Assembly (NCBI RefSeq): GCF_000272045.2
Contig: NZ_AJYZ02000041.1
Span: 105,703-169,702 of the forward strand
Source: Vibrio crassostreae 9ZC13
Lineage (GTDB): Bacteria > Pseudomonadota > Gammaproteobacteria > Enterobacterales > Vibrionaceae
Length of the DNA stretch: 64,000 nt
Reading direction: 5' to 3'
This document shows positions 19,756 through 29,118 of the stretch, piece after piece (the stretch's first letter is position 1; each line of letters starts with the position of its first letter). Below the pieces are notes generated by a model, which had not been told where the DNA came from, did no database searches, and worked only from the letters and a program-made list of their open reading frames with translations. Made by a program: the position numbers and the translations under genes.

Positions 19756-20092
19756 TTTATTTTCCTTGCCAACGAAATTTTTATATTAATGATTTTATTA
19801 TTATTTAAGCCAAGATGAGTGTAATGGTGCATATGCGAATGGTCAATCCTTTCAGCTTGTTTTATAGACAGTTACATCAAACTTGATACATAAAGCGTGA
19901 TCAGCATTGATGTGAAAGGAGACGAGTATTGGATAAGGCACCAGCGCACATTTCGTGGAGAATCTGACAGTAAATTCGAACCATAAGGTGGTGTGGGTAT
20001 TTGAGCAGTGCTAGACTTACGCACAAAATTGAGCGACACAACTGACGAAACTGTCAACATTCGTCGCAATCACCAAATAGAATGAGAGCAGT
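19756..20092. other. Divergent control region of luxR and hpt
   Basis: This stretch holds no gene. It must contain the long luxR leader and promoter and the hpt promoter. AT-rich segments near 19775-19810 could include LuxR autorepression sites, but none fits the consensus well enough to call. Confidence 0.6.
19761..19774 (-). promoter_or_regulatory. luxR ribosome binding site and candidate Qrr pairing site
   Basis: On the minus strand CGTTGGCAAGGAAA ends 5 bases before the luxR ATG. GUUGGC is complementary to GCCAAC, which I recall in the conserved part of Vibrio Qrr small RNAs, known to pair with hapR/luxR leaders. The overlap with AAGGA would block translation. Confidence 0.5.
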
Positions 20093-20623
20093 ATGAAGCA
20101 TACAGTTGAAGTCATGATCTCTGAGCAAGAAGTTCAGGATCGAGTGAACGAACTAGGCAAACAGATCACGGAACACTACAACGGTAGTGAAGATCTAGTT
20201 TTAGTTGGCTTATTGCGTGGATCTTTTGTCTTTATGGCAGATCTTGCTCGTGCTATCGATTTAACTCACCAAGTTGATTTCATGACCGCGTCTAGCTACG
20301 GCAACGGCATGGAAAGCTCACGTGATGTTCGTATTTTGAAAGATCTTGATGATGATATCCAAGGTAAAGACGTTCTACTTGTAGAGGATATTATCGATAC
20401 AGGTAACACGCTGACTAAAGTAAAAGAGATTCTGAGCCTACGTGGTCCTAAGTCTATCGAAATTTGTACGCTATTAGACAAGCCTTCTCGCCGTGAAGTG
20501 ACTGTCGATACAAAATGGATTGGTTTCGAGATCCCAGACGAGTTTGTTGTTGGTGTTGGTATCGACTACGCACAAAAATATCGTCACCTACCGTACATCG
20601 GTAAGGTAGTACCTCAAGAGTAA
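20093..20623 (+). CDS. hpt: Hypoxanthine phosphoribosyltransferase
   Basis: Hpt salvages hypoxanthine (and guanine) to IMP (GMP) with PRPP. The 176-residue protein carries the PRPP-binding motif [15 protein letters not shown] (about residues 99-113), the flexible loop around [12 protein letters not shown], and the C-terminal [19 protein letters not shown]. It is divergent from luxR and convergent with can, an arrangement also seen around E. coli hpt-can. Confidence 0.97.
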   Translation: MKHTVEVMISEQEVQDRVNELGKQITEHYNGSEDLVLVGLLRGSFVFMADLARAIDLTHQVDFMTASSYGNGMESSRDVRILKDLDDDIQGKDVLLVEDIIDTGNTLTKVKEILSLRGPKSIEICTLLDKPSRREVTVDTKWIGFEIPDEFVVGVGIDYAQKYRHLPYIGKVVPQE

Positions 20624-20651
20624 TCATTACGCTTGTGGTTTAGAAGTCATT

Positions 20652-20678
20652 AAAAAGCCCGCTTGATGCGGGCTTTTT
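20652..20678. terminator. Bidirectional terminator between hpt and can
   Basis: The stem AAAAAGCCCGC / GCGGGCTTTTT with a 5-base loop is flanked by A and T runs. It can serve both convergent genes. Confidence 0.92.
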
Positions 20679-20697
20679 GTATATATGACGGAATGGG

Positions 20698-21366
20698 TTA
20701 GCTTTGTTGACTAAGAAGAGGCGTCGTTAAGATCTTGTTTAATGCATCTAAGTGACTGTTCTCTAAAGTATCGTTACTTGAGCAACGTACGCCAAGGTCC
20801 TGTAGCTTGCCATCGCCAATACCATAAACCACACCATGGATTTCAACGTCTTGGCCACGCTCCCACGCATTTTGCATAATGGTTGAGTTACCTAGGTTAT
20901 AAACCTGTTCTGCGACGTTAATTTCGCATAACTTGTCACCCCATTGTTCACGAGGAAGCCCCTCGATTTGCTTGCGGTATTTTAGGTAATTGTCACGGAT
21001 GTGCAGTAACCAGTTGTTGATAAGACCAAGTTTAGGGTTATCAATCGCCGCGTTAACACCGCCACAACCGTAGTGACCACAGACAATAATGTGTTTCACT
21101 TTAAGCACATCTACTGCGTACTGAACAACAGATAGACAGTTTAGGTCTGTATGAACCACTTGGTTGGCCACGTTTCGGTGAACAAACAGTTCTCCAGAAT
21201 ATAAGCCAGTCAGGCGCTCGGCTGGAACTCGGCTATCTGAACAACCTATCCATAGAAAACCAGGGCTTTGACCCTCTTCAAGCGTTGTAAAATACTCAGG
21301 TCTTTCAGAGCGAATTTCTTCAGACCATTTGGAATTGTTCTCAAAAAGCTGTTTTATTTCTGGCAT
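20698..21366 (-). CDS. can: Beta-class carbonic anhydrase
   Basis: Can interconverts CO2 and bicarbonate in the cytoplasm. The zinc ligands are Cys42 with Asp44 ([11 protein letters not shown]) and His98/Cys101 (CGHYGCGG). The sequence [28 protein letters not shown] is nearly that of E. coli Can. I chose ATG 21366 (222 residues), which places Cys42 as in E. coli, rather than an upstream TTG. It is divergent from a SulP transporter that may import bicarbonate. Confidence 0.96.
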   Translation of the reverse strand: MPEIKQLFENNSKWSEEIRSERPEYFTTLEEGQSPGFLWIGCSDSRVPAERLTGLYSGELFVHRNVANQVVHTDLNCLSVVQYAVDVLKVKHIIVCGHYGCGGVNAAIDNPKLGLINNWLLHIRDNYLKYRKQIEGLPREQWGDKLCEINVAEQVYNLGNSTIMQNAWERGQDVEIHGVVYGIGDGKLQDLGVRCSSNDTLENSHLDALNKILTTPLLSQQS

Positions 21367-21597
21367 CTTGCTTCTTACATCCCTCAATTAAGATGCTTAA
21401 CTATACACAATGTTACAAATTCAATCTCGTAAAAACTGCGTCAAAATGTACTCATCTGACGTGTTCTAGTACGGAAAATCATAAACTTAGCCCACTATCA
21501 ATAATCCGGTTATAAGACATGAATAATGTGATTGAATTAACACTTTCTGAACACTTGATACATTTGCTAAAGTGATAAGGTTTGTCATTTCATCATC

Positions 21598-21613
21598 AGG
21601 AAGGTGTGTTTTG
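21598..21613 (+). promoter_or_regulatory. Ribosome binding site deciding a TTG start
   Basis: AGGAAGG (21598-21604) is followed by 6 bases and an in-frame TTG (21611). The upstream GTG at 21572 has no comparable site, so translation of the SulP gene probably starts at TTG. Confidence 0.65.
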
Positions 21614-23284
21614 TTTGGAAGTCGTTTTACGGATATCAATCTCAAAGGGGATATGTTTGGCGGTGTAACTACAGCCATCATCTCGTTACCTTTAGCATTG
21701 GCATTTGGTGTTGCTTCTGGCGCGGGAGCTGAAGCTGGCTTGTGGGGCGCCATTATGGTTGGCCTATTTGCAGCATTGTTTGGCGGTTCGAGTAGTTTGA
21801 TTTCTGAACCTACCGGCCCGATGACGGTGATCATGACTGCCGTAATGACGAGTATGGTTGCTAAATATCCTGAAACGGGTATGGCAATGACCTTTACTGT
21901 CGTGATGATGGCCGGTGCATTCCAGATATTACTTGGTACGTTAAAGCTAGGAAAATACGTCACTTTGATGCCATATAGCGTGATCTCCGGATTCATGTCG
22001 GGCATTGGCGTTATTCTGATTATCTTGCAGCTGTCTCCATTGTTAGGGCATGCCGCTCCATCCGGTGGTGTAATGGGCACGCTCTCTGCTTTACCTGATA
22101 CGCTAGCAAACTTAAAAGTGAGCGAGCTATTTCTAGGTGCTCTGACACTCGGTATTCTTTTTGGCTTCCCCGCTAAGTATCGTAAGTATGTGCCTGCTCA
22201 ACTGGTCGCGTTAGTGGCTGTAACGCTCTTGTCCGTCATTATTTTTGATACCGACTCTATTCGCCGTATTGGTGAAATCCCAGCTGGTTTACCTTCCCTC
22301 GTTATCCCTACGATCAGCGCTGAACAGTTTACTACTATGGTTATCGATGCCTTGGTGCTTGGTACATTAGGTTGTATTGATACGCTTTTGACCGCGGTTA
22401 TCGGAGATTCATTGACTCGTAAAGAGCATGACTCAGACAAAGAGCTTCGTGGCCAAGGCATTGCCAATATGATCTCTGGCCTGTTTGGTGCACTACCTGG
22501 CGCGGGTGCCACTATGGGGACTGTAACCAATATTCAGGTGGGAGCGCGTTCTCCGCTTTCAGGTGTTATTCGAGCTTTAGTACTTGCGCTCGTGGTATTG
22601 GTTGCGGGTGGTTTAACAGAACCGATTCCTATGGCAGTGCTGGCTGGTATCGCGATGTATGTTGGTTTCAATATCCTAGATTGGAGCTTTATCCAGCGCG
22701 CGCACAAGGTTAGCTATGCCGGCATGGGCGTGATGTACGGCGTGATGCTATTGACTGTGTTTGTTGACTTGATTATTGCCGTTGGACTGGGTGTGTTTAT
22801 CTCGAATATTCTGATTATTGAAAGATTAAGCCGAGAGCAAGCCAGACAAGTTAAGGCGATCAGTGATGGTGATGATGAAGACGATATCCCATTGACTGAT
22901 AGCGAACGTCAGTTACTCGATAGTGCCAATGGTAAGGTGCTATTCTTCTACCTATCAGGGCCGATGATATTCAGCGTTTCAAAGGCGATTTCACGTCAGC
23001 ACTCAAGTATCTCTGACTATGAAGCGATGATTCTAGACCTGACAGATGTACCTATGATTGATGTCACTGTTGGCCTAGCGCTAGAGAATGCGATTAAAGA
23101 TGCATTGGATGCGCAGTGTGAGGTGTATCTGCTGTGTCCTAATGAGAATACTCGTCAACAACTAGAGAAGTTCCACGTGATTGACCTAGTACCTGAATCC
23201 AACACTTATCGATTCAGATATGAAGCCCTGACGGCAGCAACAAGCTATGTCGACAGAGATGAGCATCAATTTGAGTCAGTTTAA
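21611..23284 (+). CDS. SulP-family anion transporter with STAS domain (possible bicarbonate transporter)
   Basis: SulP transporters move sulfate, bicarbonate or dicarboxylates. The membrane domain (about 10-400) begins LKGDMFGGVTTAIISLPLALAFGVASGAGAEAG and has about 12-14 membrane segments. A cytoplasmic STAS domain (about 430-540, with VLFFYLSGPMIFSV and MILDLTDVPMIDV) follows. The start chosen is TTG 21611 (557 residues), and GTG 21572 would give 570. Its position divergent from can suggests bicarbonate uptake like BicA, which is inference, because the substrate cannot be read from sequence. Confidence 0.88.
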   Translation: MFGSRFTDINLKGDMFGGVTTAIISLPLALAFGVASGAGAEAGLWGAIMVGLFAALFGGSSSLISEPTGPMTVIMTAVMTSMVAKYPETGMAMTFTVVMMAGAFQILLGTLKLGKYVTLMPYSVISGFMSGIGVILIILQLSPLLGHAAPSGGVMGTLSALPDTLANLKVSELFLGALTLGILFGFPAKYRKYVPAQLVALVAVTLLSVIIFDTDSIRRIGEIPAGLPSLVIPTISAEQFTTMVIDALVLGTLGCIDTLLTAVIGDSLTRKEHDSDKELRGQGIANMISGLFGALPGAGATMGTVTNIQVGARSPLSGVIRALVLALVVLVAGGLTEPIPMAVLAGIAMYVGFNILDWSFIQRAHKVSYAGMGVMYGVMLLTVFVDLIIAVGLGVFISNILIIERLSREQARQVKAISDGDDEDDIPLTDSERQLLDSANGKVLFFYLSGPMIFSVSKAISRQHSSISDYEAMILDLTDVPMIDVTVGLALENAIKDALDAQCEVYLLCPNENTRQQLEKFHVIDLVPESNTYRFRYEALTAATSYVDRDEHQFESV

Positions 23285-23343
23285 TTTTTCAGTAATAAGC
23301 TGATATGAATAAGCCATAGACGCTCACTTCAAGACTGATCATT

Positions 23344-23374
23344 AATGCCGTTAAGTGAATCACTTAGCGGCATT
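23344..23374 (+). terminator. Intrinsic terminator of the SulP gene
   Basis: The stem AATGCCGTTAAGTG / CACTTAGCGGCATT with a 3-base loop is followed by a T run. Confidence 0.9.
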
Positions 23375-23454
23375 TTTATATTTATTGAACGTTGATTTAG
23401 TCTTCACGTAGCCAAGACGCTTATTTGTTTTCGAAAGAAACTCTCACACGATAT

Positions 23455-23483
23455 TTGTATTAATCGTCAATCAACGATAAACT
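23455..23483 (+). promoter_or_regulatory. Candidate yadGH promoter
   Basis: TTGTAT and TAAACT are separated by 17 bases, about 125 bases before yadG. It is a pattern match only. Confidence 0.45.
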
Positions 23484-23606
23484 TGTTTGCAAAATGGCCG
23501 AGTTAACAAGTTTGGGTTAGTTTTCTGCTAGCTCGTTTTAAGCATTACTCTCTTCCTCAAGCTCGGTCGTCTACATCTTATCTATAGCAAATGGCAGTCT
23601 ATCTCT

Positions 23607-24524
23607 ATGTATGCATTAGAAATTGAGCAATTAAGAAAAACTTATGCTGGGGGCTTCGAGGCTCTTAAGGGCGTTAGTTTACAAGTAGAAAAAGGCGACT
23701 TTTACGCACTACTTGGTCCCAATGGTGCGGGTAAATCAACCACCATTGGTGTTATCTCTTCACTGGTAAATAAAACGTCAGGCAAGGTTAAAGTGTTCGG
23801 CTACGACATTGATACCGATCTGGAATTGGCGAAGCAGAACTTAGGCCTTGTGCCTCAAGAGTTTAACTTTAACCCGTTTGAAACCGTTGAACAGATCGTG
23901 CTGCAACAAGCGGGTTATTACGGCGTGCCAAAAGCATTAGCGAAAGAGCGAGCGAAAAAGTACCTATCTCAACTCGATCTGTGGGAAAAGCGTGGCGAAC
24001 GCGCGCGTAACTTGTCTGGTGGTATGAAGCGTCGTTTGATGATCGCGCGTGCATTGATGCATGAACCTCATTTGTTGATCCTTGATGAACCGACAGCAGG
24101 CGTTGATATTGAACTACGTCGTTCAATGTGGGAATTCCTAAAAGAGATCAATGAGAAGCAGGGCATTACCATTATCTTGACCACGCACTACCTAGAAGAA
24201 GCAGAAATGCTGTGTCGCAACATTGGTATCATCAATCGCGGTGAGCTGATTGAGAACACAACAATGAAAGCGCTGTTGGGCAAATTGAGTGCTGAGACCT
24301 TTATTCTGGATCTGGAAGAGGGCACGACTGAACCTAAGCTTGAAGGCGTGAATAGCCAAGTGATGGTCAATGGCTCGCTAGAAATCGAAATCGACAAGAA
24401 CCTAGGTTTGAATACCATCTTTGCTCAATTGAGCGAGCAACAGGTTAAAGTCCTCTCTATGCGTAACAAAGCAAACCGTCTAGAAGAGCTATTTGTGAGT
24501 ATCGTCCGTGAGGGGAGTAAATAA
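23607..24524 (+). CDS. yadG: ABC transporter ATP-binding protein YadG
   Basis: This is the ATPase of an ABC-2 type exporter whose substrate is unknown. Motifs are Walker A GPNGAGKST (about residues 37-45), signature LSGGMKRRLMIARALMHEP, Walker B LLILDEPTAGVD and the H-loop TTHYLEEAE. The C-terminal part lacks conserved motifs. The 305 residues compare with 308 in E. coli YadG. The order can, yadG, yadH, pan genes is shared with E. coli. Its stop lies 1 base before the yadH start. Confidence 0.93.
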   Translation: MYALEIEQLRKTYAGGFEALKGVSLQVEKGDFYALLGPNGAGKSTTIGVISSLVNKTSGKVKVFGYDIDTDLELAKQNLGLVPQEFNFNPFETVEQIVLQQAGYYGVPKALAKERAKKYLSQLDLWEKRGERARNLSGGMKRRLMIARALMHEPHLLILDEPTAGVDIELRRSMWEFLKEINEKQGITIILTTHYLEEAEMLCRNIGIINRGELIENTTMKALLGKLSAETFILDLEEGTTEPKLEGVNSQVMVNGSLEIEIDKNLGLNTIFAQLSEQQVKVLSMRNKANRLEELFVSIVREGSK

Positions 24525-24525
24525 T

Positions 24526-25296
24526 ATGTACAGCCTATATTGGACCGCTTTCTGCAGTTTGTTGACCAAAGAGATCAATCGCTTTACTCGTATCTGGGTG
24601 CAGACTCTGGTGCCGCCAGCGATTACCATGACGCTTTACTTCATCATCTTCGGTAACCTGATTGGTGCGCGTATTGGTGAAATGAACGGCTTTAGCTACA
24701 TGGAATACATTGTTCCCGGTCTGATCATGATGTCGGTGATCACCAACTCATATTCCAACGTTGCTTCATCGTTCTTTAGTGCCAAGTTCCAGAAGAACAT
24801 TGAAGAGCTGCTTGTAGCGCCTGTTCCTAACTACGTGATTATCGCCGGCTTCGTAATGGGTGGTGTGGTTCGTGGCTTGTTAGTGGGTACCATAGTAACC
24901 TTCGTGTCGTTGTTCTTTGTCGACTTACAAGTTGACCATTGGGGCGTGATCATTGCGACGGTATTTTTAACGTCGGTAGTATTCGCTTTGGGTGGCTTGA
25001 TTAACGCGGTATTCGCACGCACGTTTGATGATATCTCTATTATCCCAACCTTTATCTTAACGCCGCTGACGTACCTTGGTGGTGTGTTCTACTCGATCAG
25101 TCTATTGCCTGAATTCTGGCAAGGTGTATCGAAGTTGAACCCTATCGTGTACATGGTTAACGCGTTCAGATATGGCTTCTTGGGTGTGTCTGATGTGGGG
25201 ATCGTGACGTCGTTTGGCGTACTAGGTGTGTTTATCGTGCTGTTGTATGGCATTGCACACTACCTAGTGACAAAGGGTATTGGCTTACGTAGCTAA
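24526..25296 (+). CDS. yadH: ABC-2 type transporter permease YadH
   Basis: This is the membrane partner of YadG. Six hydrophobic segments and the ABC-2 signature region (PTFILTPLTYLGGVFYSISLLPEFWQGVSKLNPIVYMVNAFRYGFLG, about 175-220) are evident. The ATG at 24526 gives 256 residues, the size of E. coli YadH, and has GAGGGGAG upstream. An in-frame upstream codon would overlap yadG. A strong terminator follows, so yadGH is a two-gene unit. Confidence 0.93.
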   Translation: MYSLYWTAFCSLLTKEINRFTRIWVQTLVPPAITMTLYFIIFGNLIGARIGEMNGFSYMEYIVPGLIMMSVITNSYSNVASSFFSAKFQKNIEELLVAPVPNYVIIAGFVMGGVVRGLLVGTIVTFVSLFFVDLQVDHWGVIIATVFLTSVVFALGGLINAVFARTFDDISIIPTFILTPLTYLGGVFYSISLLPEFWQGVSKLNPIVYMVNAFRYGFLGVSDVGIVTSFGVLGVFIVLLYGIAHYLVTKGIGLRS

Positions 25297-25321
25297 CCTT
25301 TGGTTCATCTAAGTAACAGGT

Positions 25322-25356
25322 AAAAAAAAAGGTCGATATAACATCGACCTTTTTTT
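25322..25356. terminator. Bidirectional terminator between yadH and panC
   Basis: The stem AAAAAAAGGTCGAT / ATCGACCTTTTTTT with a 5-base loop can end both convergent transcripts. Confidence 0.94.
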
Positions 25357-25381
25357 GTTTTGCGTTAAGAGCAGAAGCCGA

Positions 25382-26272
25382 CTATTCAGTCGTTTCTTCT
25401 TTCACTTCTTCTTTGGTTTCCGTTACCAAATCGAGAACTTGGTTATCGATAAGACGCGTCTTACCTAGGAAAGCCGACATTAGAATCACTGCTTGAGTTG
25501 ATTCTGAAGTGATCGCTTGCAGAGTTTTAGCATCACAAATGAAGATTTCGTCAGGTTGAAGATCTGCAGCGCGTAGCTGGTCAGTAGCATCTTCAATCAC
25601 TGATGCGTAATCATCGCGACCACCACGAATAGCGCTGCTGATCCAGCGCATAGTACGCGCTAAAACGGGCGCTCGTTGGCGCTCGTCAATCGTTAGGTTG
25701 CTATTGCGAGAGCTCATTGCCAAACCATCCATTTCACGAACGGTCGCAACGCCGACAACTTCAATGTCTAATGCTAAATCAGTGGTCATCTGGCGAATAA
25801 CAGCAAGTTGCTGAAAGTCTTTCTCGCCGAAGCATGCAAAGTCTGGCTGAACGATATTAAACAGTTTAGTGACAATGGTTGATACACCACGGAAGTGACC
25901 TGGACGAGAGGCACCTTCAAGCATGTGAGATATGCCAGGGACCTCAACAAACGTCTGCTTGTCTAATCCATCTGGGTACATCACCTCTGGCGTTGGTGTA
26001 AATACTAGCTCAACCCCTTCACCTGTTAGTTTGCTTAAATCTGCTTCTAACGTTCGAGGGTAGTTGTTTAGGTCGTCTGCACGGTCAAACTGCATTGGGT
26101 TTACAAAGATGCTTACCACAACGATGTCGGCCAGTTCACGAGCTTTCTTTACCAGAGTCAGGTGGCCTTCATGCAGGTTTCCCATTGTCGGTACAAAAGC
26201 AACCGTACGTCCATCACGCTTAAACTGTTTAATCTGCTCACGAAGAGCCGCTATTTCAGCAAAAGTTTGCAT
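25382..26272 (-). CDS. panC: Pantothenate synthetase
   Basis: PanC joins pantoate and beta-alanine using ATP, the last step of pantothenate synthesis. Motifs are [15 protein letters not shown] (nucleotide site with HxGH), [34 protein letters not shown] and [10 protein letters not shown]. At 296 residues it is longer than the E. coli enzyme because of an acidic tail ([11 protein letters not shown]). The start has AGGAG 6 bases upstream and lies 8 bases after panB. panD is not in this window. Confidence 0.97.
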   Translation of the reverse strand: MQTFAEIAALREQIKQFKRDGRTVAFVPTMGNLHEGHLTLVKKARELADIVVVSIFVNPMQFDRADDLNNYPRTLEADLSKLTGEGVELVFTPTPEVMYPDGLDKQTFVEVPGISHMLEGASRPGHFRGVSTIVTKLFNIVQPDFACFGEKDFQQLAVIRQMTTDLALDIEVVGVATVREMDGLAMSSRNSNLTIDERQRAPVLARTMRWISSAIRGGRDDYASVIEDATDQLRAADLQPDEIFICDAKTLQAITSESTQAVILMSAFLGKTRLIDNQVLDLVTETKEEVKEETTE

Positions 26273-26280
26273 ACTTACTC

Positions 26281-27075
26281 CTAAGCGATTGTATGAGCTT
26301 CATCAGGGAAGCGCGCGCTCTCTACTTCTTCTTTGTATAGAGCTACTGCCTTACGCATATCACCTGTTTCTGCTAGGAAGTTCTTAGAGAACTTCGGCAT
26401 GTAGTTCGCAGAAATACCGAACATGTCATGCATAACCAAGATCTGACCATCGGTAACATTACCTGCGCCGATACCGATAACCGGTACGTCACAAGCTTCT
26501 GTAATTCGTTTTGCCAATGAAGCTGGCACACATTCAAGTAGAACGATTTGAGCGCCTGCGTTTTGCAGTGCTAACGCGTCAGCAACCATTTTGTCGGCTT
26601 GCTCGTCGTCACGACCTTGAATCTTGTAACCACCAAAAATGTTCACAGACTGGGGCGTCAAGCCTAAGTGTGCACATACTGGTACTGCACGTTCTGTTAG
26701 CATCTTCACAGTATCAACCAACCAGCTTCCGCCTTCGATTTTTACCATGTTCGCACCAGCACGCATCAAAGTCGCTGCGCTCTCACAAGCTTGTTCTGGC
26801 GTCGCGTAGCTCATGAAAGGCATGTCAGCCATAAGAAGACAATTTGGGCTACCAGCACGCACTGAGCGAGTATGGTAAGCAATGTCTTCAACGGTTACTG
26901 GTAATGTAGCGTTATGGCCTTGTAAAACCATACCCAGTGAATCACCGACAAGCAGAACTGGCATTTCTTGGCTTTCGAATAATTGAGCAAAGCTCGCATC
27001 ATAAGCTGTCGAAGTCGCAAATTTACGGCCTTCACGTTTGCATTTGATCAGGTCGTTAATGGTTACTTTTTTCAT
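26281..27075 (-). CDS. panB: 3-methyl-2-oxobutanoate hydroxymethyltransferase
   Basis: PanB makes ketopantoate from 2-oxoisovalerate and methylene-tetrahydrofolate. The TIM-barrel enzyme has 264 residues. Motifs are [55 protein letters not shown] and GIGAG. The start has AAGGAAAA upstream. It lies between folK and panC, so folate and pantothenate synthesis share one transcription unit, as in E. coli. Confidence 0.97.
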   Translation of the reverse strand: MKKVTINDLIKCKREGRKFATSTAYDASFAQLFESQEMPVLLVGDSLGMVLQGHNATLPVTVEDIAYHTRSVRAGSPNCLLMADMPFMSYATPEQACESAATLMRAGANMVKIEGGSWLVDTVKMLTERAVPVCAHLGLTPQSVNIFGGYKIQGRDDEQADKMVADALALQNAGAQIVLLECVPASLAKRITEACDVPVIGIGAGNVTDGQILVMHDMFGISANYMPKFSKNFLAETGDMRKAVALYKEEVESARFPDEAHTIA

Positions 27076-27097
27076 TGGTTTTCCTTAATGCGCTTGG

Positions 27098-27583
27098 CTA
27101 TTGTTGCCAAACATTGAGCCCGTTCTTATCTACTATTTTCAGTAGTTCTGTCAGCTCAGTCCCATCAGGGAGTTGTAAACTTGGTGCGATTTCAGCAAGC
27201 GGGTAGAGTACAAACTCTCGTTCTTTCATTCCATAATGAGGAACGATTAAGCGCTCTGAATCGATCACCTCATTGCCGTATAGCACAATGTCGAGATCCA
27301 AGGTTCTTGGTCCCCAACGTTCGTCTTTACGGACGCGCCCTTGCTCTAGTTCGATCTTTTGAGTGCAATCAAGCAGTTCAATTGGCGTTAATTCGGTTTG
27401 GATAGCGACTACCGCGTTGATGTAGTCTGGTTGATTTTGCGGTCCCATTGGAGTGCTACTATATAGCTGAGAGGTCGCAATAAACGTTGATCGCGGTAGG
27501 CTTTTTAGCGTTTCGATAGCCAAATTTGCTTGGCTAACTGGGTCGGCAAGGTTGCTGCCGACCGCAATGTAAGCAGTTATCAT
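27098..27583 (-). CDS. folK: 2-amino-4-hydroxy-6-hydroxymethyldihydropteridine pyrophosphokinase (HPPK)
   Basis: FolK transfers pyrophosphate from ATP to the pterin in folate synthesis. The 161-residue protein has the family motifs YIAVGSNL, the SxxYxSxPMG-like region SSTPMGPQNQPDYINAVV, QGRVRKDERWGPRTLDLDIVLYG and LIVPHYGMKEREFVLYPLAEI. It overlaps the end of pcnB by 4 bases (ATGA), a sign of translational coupling. Confidence 0.97.
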   Translation of the reverse strand: MITAYIAVGSNLADPVSQANLAIETLKSLPRSTFIATSQLYSSTPMGPQNQPDYINAVVAIQTELTPIELLDCTQKIELEQGRVRKDERWGPRTLDLDIVLYGNEVIDSERLIVPHYGMKEREFVLYPLAEIAPSLQLPDGTELTELLKIVDKNGLNVWQQ

Positions 27584-28935
27584 TCTGATTGCTTACTCTT
27601 TTTGTTTCGGTAAGTCTTACGGCGACGATGGCCTGACTTTGATGGTGCTGCAACGTCGTTAGCCATTGCTTGACGCATGTTACGACCTGCAGTCTGATAA
27701 CGCTCCCACCATTTTGCTAACTCTTTGGTTTCGCCACCTTCAATCTCACCACGCATTTCTAGGAAATCGTAGCCTGCACGGAATTTGTTTAATTCCATTA
27801 GACGAACAGCGCGTTTACCGTTGCGACGAGGCAGTCGAAGTTGCAGTTGCCAAACTTCGCGAATGGTTGCTGTGTGACGACGAGGAATCGCAATAGACTT
27901 TACTTGCTGATCTAGAATGATGTTACTCGCTTCCATGATCGCATCGTAGTGTGCCATACCCTGTTCAGCGACAAGTTTGTCTGCCAGCTTGTTCATTGGG
28001 TACCAAAGCATCGCTGCGAACATGAATGCTGGGTTTACTCGCTTACCATCTTCGATGCGAAGGTCGGTTGAATCGAGAACCAAATCAAGCATCTGCTCTG
28101 TGTGTGAGTCGTAATCTTCGGTGAAGTGCTCCGCTACCGTTGGGAACATCTGTTGGAATAGATTGTACTCGCGCATCAAGTGGTAGGTTTCTAAACCGTG
28201 ACCTGATTGCAGTAATTTCAGAGACTCTTCGTAAAGGCGCGCTGCTGGGATATCTCTTAGAAGGTGAGCTAACTCTTCAATCGGGTCAGCCGTGTCTTCT
28301 TCGATGTCGAAATCCAGTTTAGCGGCGAAGCGCATTGCACGTAGCATACGTACTGGGTCTTCGCGGTAACGCGTTTCTGGATCGCCAATCAGGCGGATCA
28401 GTTTATCTTCTAAATCTTCTACACCACCCGCGTAATCGTGGATGCTGTAGTCTGCAATGTTGTAGTACATCGCGTTGATTGTGAAATCACGACGCTCTGC
28501 ATCTTCATCAACACTGCCGTACACGTTATCGCGAAGTAGCATGCCTTCTTTCGATTGTGCAGAAACGTTCTTCGATGGTTCTTGGTGGTGACCACGGAAA
28601 GTTGCCACTTCAATGATGTCGCGACCAAACATGATATGTGCCAAGCGGAAACGGCGACCGATAAGACGACAGTTTCTGAAGAGGTGTTTGATTTGCTCTG
28701 GCGTTGCGTTGGTCGCAATATCAAAATCTTTTGGCTGAGAGCCTAATAAGATATCGCGCACACCACCACCGACTAGAAATGCGTCAAAACCCGCACCATT
28801 CAGGCGATATAGCACTTTTAGTGCGTTGTCGCTGATCTGCTTGCGTGAAATATTGTGCTCTTGACGAGTATAAATATTCAGAGCTAATTCGTGGAATCCG
28901 CGTTGTTCGCTTGGGGTATTGTCGTTTGTATTCAT
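27580..28935 (-). CDS. pcnB: Poly(A) polymerase I
   Basis: PcnB adds poly(A) tails to RNA 3' ends and promotes decay. The nucleotidyltransferase head shows FLVGGGVRDILLGSQPKDFDIAT with the catalytic Asp pair, then EVATFRGHH, RRDFTINAMYYN and the RNA-binding region. The C-terminus is basic (SGHRRRKTYRNKKSKQ). The ATG at 28935 (451 residues) has no clear ribosome binding site and the frame stays open upstream. A non-ATG start further upstream is possible, since E. coli pcnB is known to use an unusual start codon. Confidence 0.94.
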   Translation of the reverse strand: MNTNDNTPSEQRGFHELALNIYTRQEHNISRKQISDNALKVLYRLNGAGFDAFLVGGGVRDILLGSQPKDFDIATNATPEQIKHLFRNCRLIGRRFRLAHIMFGRDIIEVATFRGHHQEPSKNVSAQSKEGMLLRDNVYGSVDEDAERRDFTINAMYYNIADYSIHDYAGGVEDLEDKLIRLIGDPETRYREDPVRMLRAMRFAAKLDFDIEEDTADPIEELAHLLRDIPAARLYEESLKLLQSGHGLETYHLMREYNLFQQMFPTVAEHFTEDYDSHTEQMLDLVLDSTDLRIEDGKRVNPAFMFAAMLWYPMNKLADKLVAEQGMAHYDAIMEASNIILDQQVKSIAIPRRHTATIREVWQLQLRLPRRNGKRAVRLMELNKFRAGYDFLEMRGEIEGGETKELAKWWERYQTAGRNMRQAMANDVAAPSKSGHRRRKTYRNKKSKQSE

Positions 28936-29118
28936 TAGTTTAGAACAAAGTAGGTATCGCCAACTTTGTTTTTCTCTTAGTCCAAAGTGGTAGTGCAGAG
29001 TTTAATTGCGGCTAATAATAGCTTAGCGCGAGCCATTTGAGAACATCGTCTGCTTAACCACAGTGGTTGGTTATGGCATTTTTATGTGTCGTTTTTGCTA
29101 TTTGCCGTGAGTTTCGAG

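Larger units (their letters stand above)
23285..23606 (+). other. Spacer between the SulP gene and yadG
   Basis: The spacer contains the SulP terminator (23344-23374) and a promoter-like pair (23455-23483). I see no gene. Confidence 0.7.

Noticed and set aside
19775..19810. AT-rich stretch as a LuxR autorepression site
   Set aside because: It does not fit the LuxR/SmcR palindrome well on either strand; it needs a matrix scan.
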